A stretch of DNA of 35,487 nt, taken from positions 1-35,487 of the forward strand of contig CALXNS010000097.1 in the NCBI GenBank assembly GCA_944389815.1, written 5' to 3'. Below the pieces are notes generated by a model, which saw only the letters and a list, made by a program, of their open reading frames with translations, had not been told where the DNA came from and ran no database searches. Position 1 is the first letter of the stretch. The number at the start of each line of letters is the position of its first letter. A program made the translations under genes and the position numbers. Positions 32,195-35,487 of this stretch are shown in pieces. The stretch is from an uncultured Victivallis sp. (GTDB lineage Bacteria; Verrucomicrobiota; Lentisphaeria; Victivallales; Victivallaceae).

Positions 32195-33220
32195 ATGAAT
32201 CTCATCGAACTTCACATGCTCCAGTCGTTTCCGGTGAACTGCCTCAACCGCGATCAATTCGGTTCCCCCAAGAGCACGGTGTTCGGCGGTGTGCCGCGTG
32301 CGCGGATCAGTTCCCAGTGCTGGAAACGGGCAATCCGCCAGATGGCTCGGGAAGAGAGCGAAATGTTTTCCGGTACCCGGAGCAAATATTTTCTTGATCA
32401 GCTCAATAAGATTCTACTGGAATCCGGCAAGTCGGAAAAGGAAGCGGACACGATCGCCCGGGATATTGTAAATGCGGCGAAGATCAAGATCGACAAACAA
32501 AACACCGTCAAGAACTTATTCTATTTTTCACAACTTGAACTGGAGGCCGCCGTCCGCGCTTATCTGGAATGCGCCGAAGAAAAAAAGCGGGCCGCTGCCG
32601 CAGTTAAAGAGTTGACCCGAGTCGTGCGCGACGGCGTGGACATCTCCTTCTTCGGGCGCATGGTCGCCGATTCCGATTTGACCCTGGAGGGGGCCGCGAT
32701 GTTCAGTCACGCCATTTCAGTCAACCGGGTGGACAACGATCTTGATTTCTTCACCGCGGTCGATGATCTCAAGCCGAAGGAGAAAACCGGGTCCGCCCAC
32801 ATGGGAGACATCGAGTTCAACACCGCCTGTTACTATCGTTACGTGGCGCTGAATCTCGATCTCCTCGCCGATCAGGATCACCTCAGCGCGCTGAGTCCGG
32901 AGGATCGCCAAAGCGCGGTGGCGACGTTCCTGCGCGCCTGCGCCATGGCGACCCCGGATGCCCGTAAGAATTCGATGCTGGCAAACACGTTGCCGGGCTT
33001 CATTCTCGGAATCGCCCGCAGGGGAGCGCCGCTCTCGCTCGCCAACGCCTTCGAGACGCCGGTAAAGGGCGTTTCACCGTTGGCGAAGGCGAAAGAGGAG
33101 ATGTTGAAACACTGGACAAATCTGAAAGAACTTTACGGAATTTCCACCGAATGCGAAGCGATTCTGCCGGAGAAACCGCTCAATCAACTCATTGCGGAGC
33201 TGCTTGAATATGTCAAATAA
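32195..33220 (+). CDS. cas7e: Cas7e (Cse4/CasC), Cascade backbone
   Basis: This 341-residue RAMP protein forms the six-copy backbone of Cascade along the crRNA. The N-terminus is diagnostic: MNLIELHMLQSFPVNCLNRD, then GSPKSTVFGGVPRARISSQC and WKRAIRQM. KKIDV-like positions are less clear, but GVDISFFGRMVADSDLTLEG, HAISVNRVDNDLDFFTAVDD and GDIEFNTACYYRYVALNLDL all fit the family. CACAAAGGAATC precedes the ATG. A 46-bp gap follows cas6e, the only real spacer within the operon. It overlaps cas5e by 11 bases. Confidence 0.96.
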   Translation: MNLIELHMLQSFPVNCLNRDQFGSPKSTVFGGVPRARISSQCWKRAIRQMAREESEMFSGTRSKYFLDQLNKILLESGKSEKEADTIARDIVNAAKIKIDKQNTVKNLFYFSQLELEAAVRAYLECAEEKKRAAAAVKELTRVVRDGVDISFFGRMVADSDLTLEGAAMFSHAISVNRVDNDLDFFTAVDDLKPKEKTGSAHMGDIEFNTACYYRYVALNLDLLADQDHLSALSPEDRQSAVATFLRACAMATPDARKNSMLANTLPGFILGIARRGAPLSLANAFETPVKGVSPLAKAKEEMLKHWTNLKELYGISTECEAILPEKPLNQLIAELLEYVK

Positions 33221-33866
33221 TGCTGATGTTTGTCTTGCATTGTTTTTCGACGCGCCGCTGCTCTCCTTCGGCGGAGAGTGTAAATTCGACCACCGCGACA
33301 CGCTTGGTTTCCCTTCACGGGGAGCAGTGACCGGGCTGGTCGCAGCCGCATTGGGAATCGATCGGGGCGACCGGTTTGGACTTGAGCGGTTGTCCCGGCT
33401 GCGGATGTCGAGTATCGCATTCCTGAATCACCCCGGCATGCTGCTGGAAGATTATCACACGATCGGTGGCGGTTATCCATCCGGCAGCCGACAGATTCCA
33501 ACCGACGCCGCAGGAAAGAGCCGTGGCACGGTTTTAACGGAACGCTGTTATATGGCAAACGGGAAATTTGCAGCGCTTCTTTCAGGAGATGCCGCATTTC
33601 TTGAAGAGATCGGAACCGCGTTGCGCGATCCGGTCTGGGGCGGCTGGATCGGCCGGAAACACTGCATTCCGGCGACGCCGGTTTTTCAGGGAATTTACCC
33701 ATCTGAAGAGGAGGCGCTGGCGAAATTGAAGTCGCTGGCGGGGAACTCCGCGCTGCGAATCTGGCAAGAGTGTTCCCCGGAAGACCCCCGAGCGGTACTT
33801 TATTCCGACATCCCGTTGGATTTTGCCCGCCGGGAGTTCCGGTGGCGTGCAGTCACGGAGTGTTGA
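33210..33866 (+). CDS. cas5e: Cas5e (CasD), Cascade 5'-handle subunit
   Basis: This 218-residue RAMP protein caps the 5' handle of the crRNA in Cascade. Conserved text includes LFFDAPLLSFGGECKFDHRD, TLGFPSRGAVTGLVAAALGI and, near the middle, LTERCYMANGKFAALLSGDA, with RKHCIPATPVFQGIYPSEEE towards the end. The ATG at 33210 is chosen because GCGGAGC lies 10 bases upstream inside the end of cas7e; an in-frame TTG at 33192 is unlikely. The length is close to the family norm. The stop is three bases before the cas1 ATG. Confidence 0.93.
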   Translation: MSNNADVCLALFFDAPLLSFGGECKFDHRDTLGFPSRGAVTGLVAAALGIDRGDRFGLERLSRLRMSSIAFLNHPGMLLEDYHTIGGGYPSGSRQIPTDAAGKSRGTVLTERCYMANGKFAALLSGDAAFLEEIGTALRDPVWGGWIGRKHCIPATPVFQGIYPSEEEALAKLKSLAGNSALRIWQECSPEDPRAVLYSDIPLDFARREFRWRAVTEC

Positions 33867-33869
33867 AAC

Positions 33870-34715
33870 ATGGTCGGAGACGGGCAGATTTTTCCCAGAG
33901 TTCCGGTGGAAGCCTTGGCGCCCGCCTCCGACCGCTGGACTCCGTTGTTTCTGGAACACGGACGGTTGGAGGTGGATGACTCCAGTGTCAAATTCATCCA
34001 ATCCGACGGAACGGTCATGCATTTGCCGGTTGCAACGATCAGCGCCTTGCTGCTGGGACCGGGAACGACGGTCACCCATGCCGCGATTGCCGCGTGTGCG
34101 AGTTCCAATACGCCGATCTGCTGGGTGGGAAGCGAAGGGCTGCGTTTTTACGCGCACGGCATTTCGCCGACACACACCAATGAAAACGCGAAATTGCACG
34201 CAGACCTTTATGCTCATCCTCAAAGCCGTGCGGCGGTGGCGCGTCGGATGTTTCTGCTGCGTTTTCCGGATCTGGATGTTTCCACGCGGACGATTCAACA
34301 ATTGCGCGGTCTTGAGGGGGAACGGATCCGAAATCTGTACCGTGAATTCGGTGAAAAATATGGAGTGAGCTGGAAAGGACGCAATTACGATGTGGGAAAC
34401 TGGCAGCTTGCCGATGAAATCAACCGGGCGATTTCCGCAGCCAACGCGGCATTTTACGGGTTGTGTGCAGCAGTCGTCTGTTCGCTTGGCTTTCTGCCGC
34501 AGTTGGGATTTATTCATGCAACGGGCAATCTGCCGTTCGTGTACGACATTGCGGACATCTACAAACCGGTGACGACGCTGCCTGCCGCCTTTGCCGCGGT
34601 GCGCCAGAATCCGGGAAATGCGGAGGAGAATGTATTGTTGCTGTTGAAGCAGAACATCGAATCCGGGCATTTGATGGAAAAAATCCCCGGACAGATCCTG
34701 GAATTGATGAAATGA
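33870..34715 (+). CDS. cas1: Cas1 integrase, type I-E
   Basis: This 281-residue integrase inserts new spacers at the leader end of the array together with Cas2. The metal ligands are present: E149 in RGLEGERIRNLY, H216 in GFIHATGN, and D226 (with D229) in FVYDIADIYK. The N-terminal beta domain starts near LFLEHGRLEVDD, with ISALLLGPGTTVTHAAIAAC and NTPICWVGSEG as the usual I-E blocks. GGAG lies nine bases before the ATG. The gene overlaps cas2 by four bases (ATGA). All catalytic residues are intact, so the system should be able to acquire spacers. Confidence 0.96.
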   Translation: MVGDGQIFPRVPVEALAPASDRWTPLFLEHGRLEVDDSSVKFIQSDGTVMHLPVATISALLLGPGTTVTHAAIAACASSNTPICWVGSEGLRFYAHGISPTHTNENAKLHADLYAHPQSRAAVARRMFLLRFPDLDVSTRTIQQLRGLEGERIRNLYREFGEKYGVSWKGRNYDVGNWQLADEINRAISAANAAFYGLCAAVVCSLGFLPQLGFIHATGNLPFVYDIADIYKPVTTLPAAFAAVRQNPGNAEENVLLLLKQNIESGHLMEKIPGQILELMK

Positions 34716-35107
34716 CGGTGATAGTGGCGGAACATACTCCGGACAAAGTACGCGGTTTGCTCAAGCGCTGGTTCATCGAGCCGAAGCCGAATGTTTTCGT
34801 TGGGAGTGTGAACAGCCGGATCCGGGAAAAAGTATTGCAATACCTTCTGCGTTATTCGCCGGAAGAAATGGCATTGCTGGTGATTTTTGACGACATCAAT
34901 TCGCAGGGATTCAGCATTCGTCGTTACCACGATACAAGTTGCATCGAACGTTTGATCACCGGACATTATCTGCTGGCGCATAGTGTGCAGGAGGAATCCG
35001 AATCATCATCGGCAGGCAATGTATCCGGAAGCGTTTCATCGGAGGTACGCGCCCGATTCTGGACATCTTACGAGCAGTGTTTCATCACCTATGTTCCGAA
35101 GGCTTGA
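34712..35107 (+). CDS. cas2: Cas2, type I-E, with C-terminal extension
   Basis: This 131-residue partner of Cas1 bridges the Cas1 dimers and positions the prespacer. The type I-E core is clear: MTVIVAEHTPDKVRGLLKRW, EPKPNVFVGSVNSRIREKVL and SQGFSIRRYHD (core to about residue 90). A Ser/Glu-rich linker (about 91-110) and an aromatic tail (RARFWTSYEQCFITYVPKA) follow, about 35 residues beyond the E. coli protein. The start overlaps the cas1 stop. The CRISPR leader begins immediately after the stop codon. Confidence 0.92.
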   Translation: MTVIVAEHTPDKVRGLLKRWFIEPKPNVFVGSVNSRIREKVLQYLLRYSPEEMALLVIFDDINSQGFSIRRYHDTSCIERLITGHYLLAHSVQEESESSSAGNVSGSVSSEVRARFWTSYEQCFITYVPKA

Positions 35108-35127
35108 GAAATTGAAGCCGAAGTTGT

Positions 35128-35156
35128 TTGACAATTGAATAACCGCAAGATATAGT
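35128..35156 (+). promoter_or_regulatory. CRISPR leader promoter
   Basis: TTGACA (35128-35133) and TATAGT (35151-35156) are 17 bases apart in the AT-rich leader between cas2 and the first repeat. Transcription would start near 35163, some 27 bases before the first repeat, and run in the same direction as the cas genes. Confidence 0.7.
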
Positions 35157-35174
35157 ATATATGTAGATATGATT

Positions 35175-35190
35175 CTCCAATTTATTGGAG
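35175..35190. repeat. Palindrome at the leader-repeat junction
   Basis: CTCCAAT (35175-35181) and ATTGGAG (35184-35190) are exact reverse complements around TT. The last G is also the first base of the first repeat, so the palindrome ends exactly at the site where new spacers are joined. Confidence 0.6.
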
Positions 35191-35461
35191 TTTTCCCCAC
35201 GCCCGTGGGGATGGTCCGTGGTGATTGATTATGTATATGATAGGGCGATTGTTTTCCCCACGCCCGTGGGGATGGTCCAATTACGGTGGACGTTGAAATC
35301 CTGCGGAGTGTGTTTTCCCCACGCCCGTGGGGATGGTCCTTCATCACCATATTACAGCGCCGGAGGCGTCACGTTTTCCCCACGCCCGTGGGGATGGTCC
35401 GCAGCGGTACAGAAGTGCGCCGTCTGCGGACAGGTTGTCCCCACGCCCGTGGGGCGGGTCC
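35190..35461 (+). CRISPR. Type I-E CRISPR array, leader-proximal part
   Basis: Repeats of 28 bp begin at 35190, 35251, 35312, 35373 and 35434, an exact 61-base period, with 33-bp spacers at 35218-35250, 35279-35311, 35340-35372 and 35401-35433. The first four repeats are identical and hold the hairpin CCCCAC-GCCC-GTGGGG expected for Cas6e cleavage. The fifth repeat differs at three positions (T4 to G, A22 to C, T23 to G). The remaining 26 bases of the window are too short to show another repeat, so the array may end here or go on. The cas genes and AT-rich leader on the left give the orientation. None of the four spacers matches other parts of this window by eye. Confidence 0.97.
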
Positions 35462-35487
35462 GTAATATAACAAACAAGGCAAGTGCG

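Noticed and set aside
35036..35350. Minus-strand open frame of 104 residues over the CRISPR array
   Set aside because: Its translation repeats DHPHGRGEN, PSPRAWGK and TIPTGVGKT, which are the three frames of the CRISPR repeat read backwards. It is an artefact of the array.
1..35487. tRNA or rRNA genes
   Set aside because: I looked for T-loop-like GTTCGAATCC tracts with a following acceptor arm and for conserved rRNA blocks and found none.

Overview
The window looks like a chromosomal segment of a Lentisphaerae-type bacterium (Victivallis-like), or a close member of the Planctomycetes-Verrucomicrobia group. The main clue is two short secreted proteins that open with the [20 protein letters not shown] pseudopilin helix and end in an H-x9-DG-type head motif, a gene class expanded in that group. 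Large secreted glycoside-hydrolase-like proteins, URO-D-family proteins beside a corrinoid protein, and a GPH-type sugar symporter fit the same lifestyle. The taxonomic call is inference from gene content only.

Layout. (1) About 1-4100 is a decayed, partly AT-rich island: a small membrane protein, a frameshifted RHS/YD-repeat pseudogene, two orphan genes behind it, and the 3' end of an IS3-type transposase. (2) About 3400-7000 is a run of poorly characterised genes, including two lipoproteins and a membrane protein with a pilin-like head; several share an unusual GCGCA motif just before the start codon. (3) 7371-11634 is a regulator (GntR-type HTH with a LacI-like sensor), a pseudopilin and a secreted clan GH-A-like hydrolase. 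(4) 11774-16696 is an AraC regulator divergent from a four-gene corrinoid methyl-transfer operon: Zn-type URO-D/MtaA-like methyltransferase, corrinoid protein, reductive activator and DUF1638 protein. (5) 16727-25553 is a LacI regulator with a consensus promoter and palindromic operator, then a second pseudopilin, a 1428-residue secreted hydrolase-like protein, a 31-codon ORF, a URO-D-like protein and a GPH symporter. (6) 25607-26596 is a third URO-D-family gene, convergent with the symporter. (7) 26971-35487 is a complete type I-E CRISPR-Cas locus (cas3, cas8e, cse2, cas6e, cas7e, cas5e, cas1, cas2) and the leader end of an array of 28-bp repeats.

How the parts work together. Modules 3 and 5 have the same plan: a LacI-type sensor regulator, then one pseudopilin, then one large secreted hydrolase. 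This suggests substrate-specific glycan-use cassettes in which the pilin-like protein serves the hydrolase. The corrinoid operon would demethylate a small methylated compound, possibly released from the same plant or host glycans; its substrate cannot be read from sequence. A 75-bp repeat carrying a perfect TATAATATATTATA palindrome lies upstream of two of the three URO-D genes. One copy sits between URO-D and AraC, the other between URO-D and cas3, so it marks both a shared regulatory element and a possible rearrangement junction at the CRISPR-Cas locus.
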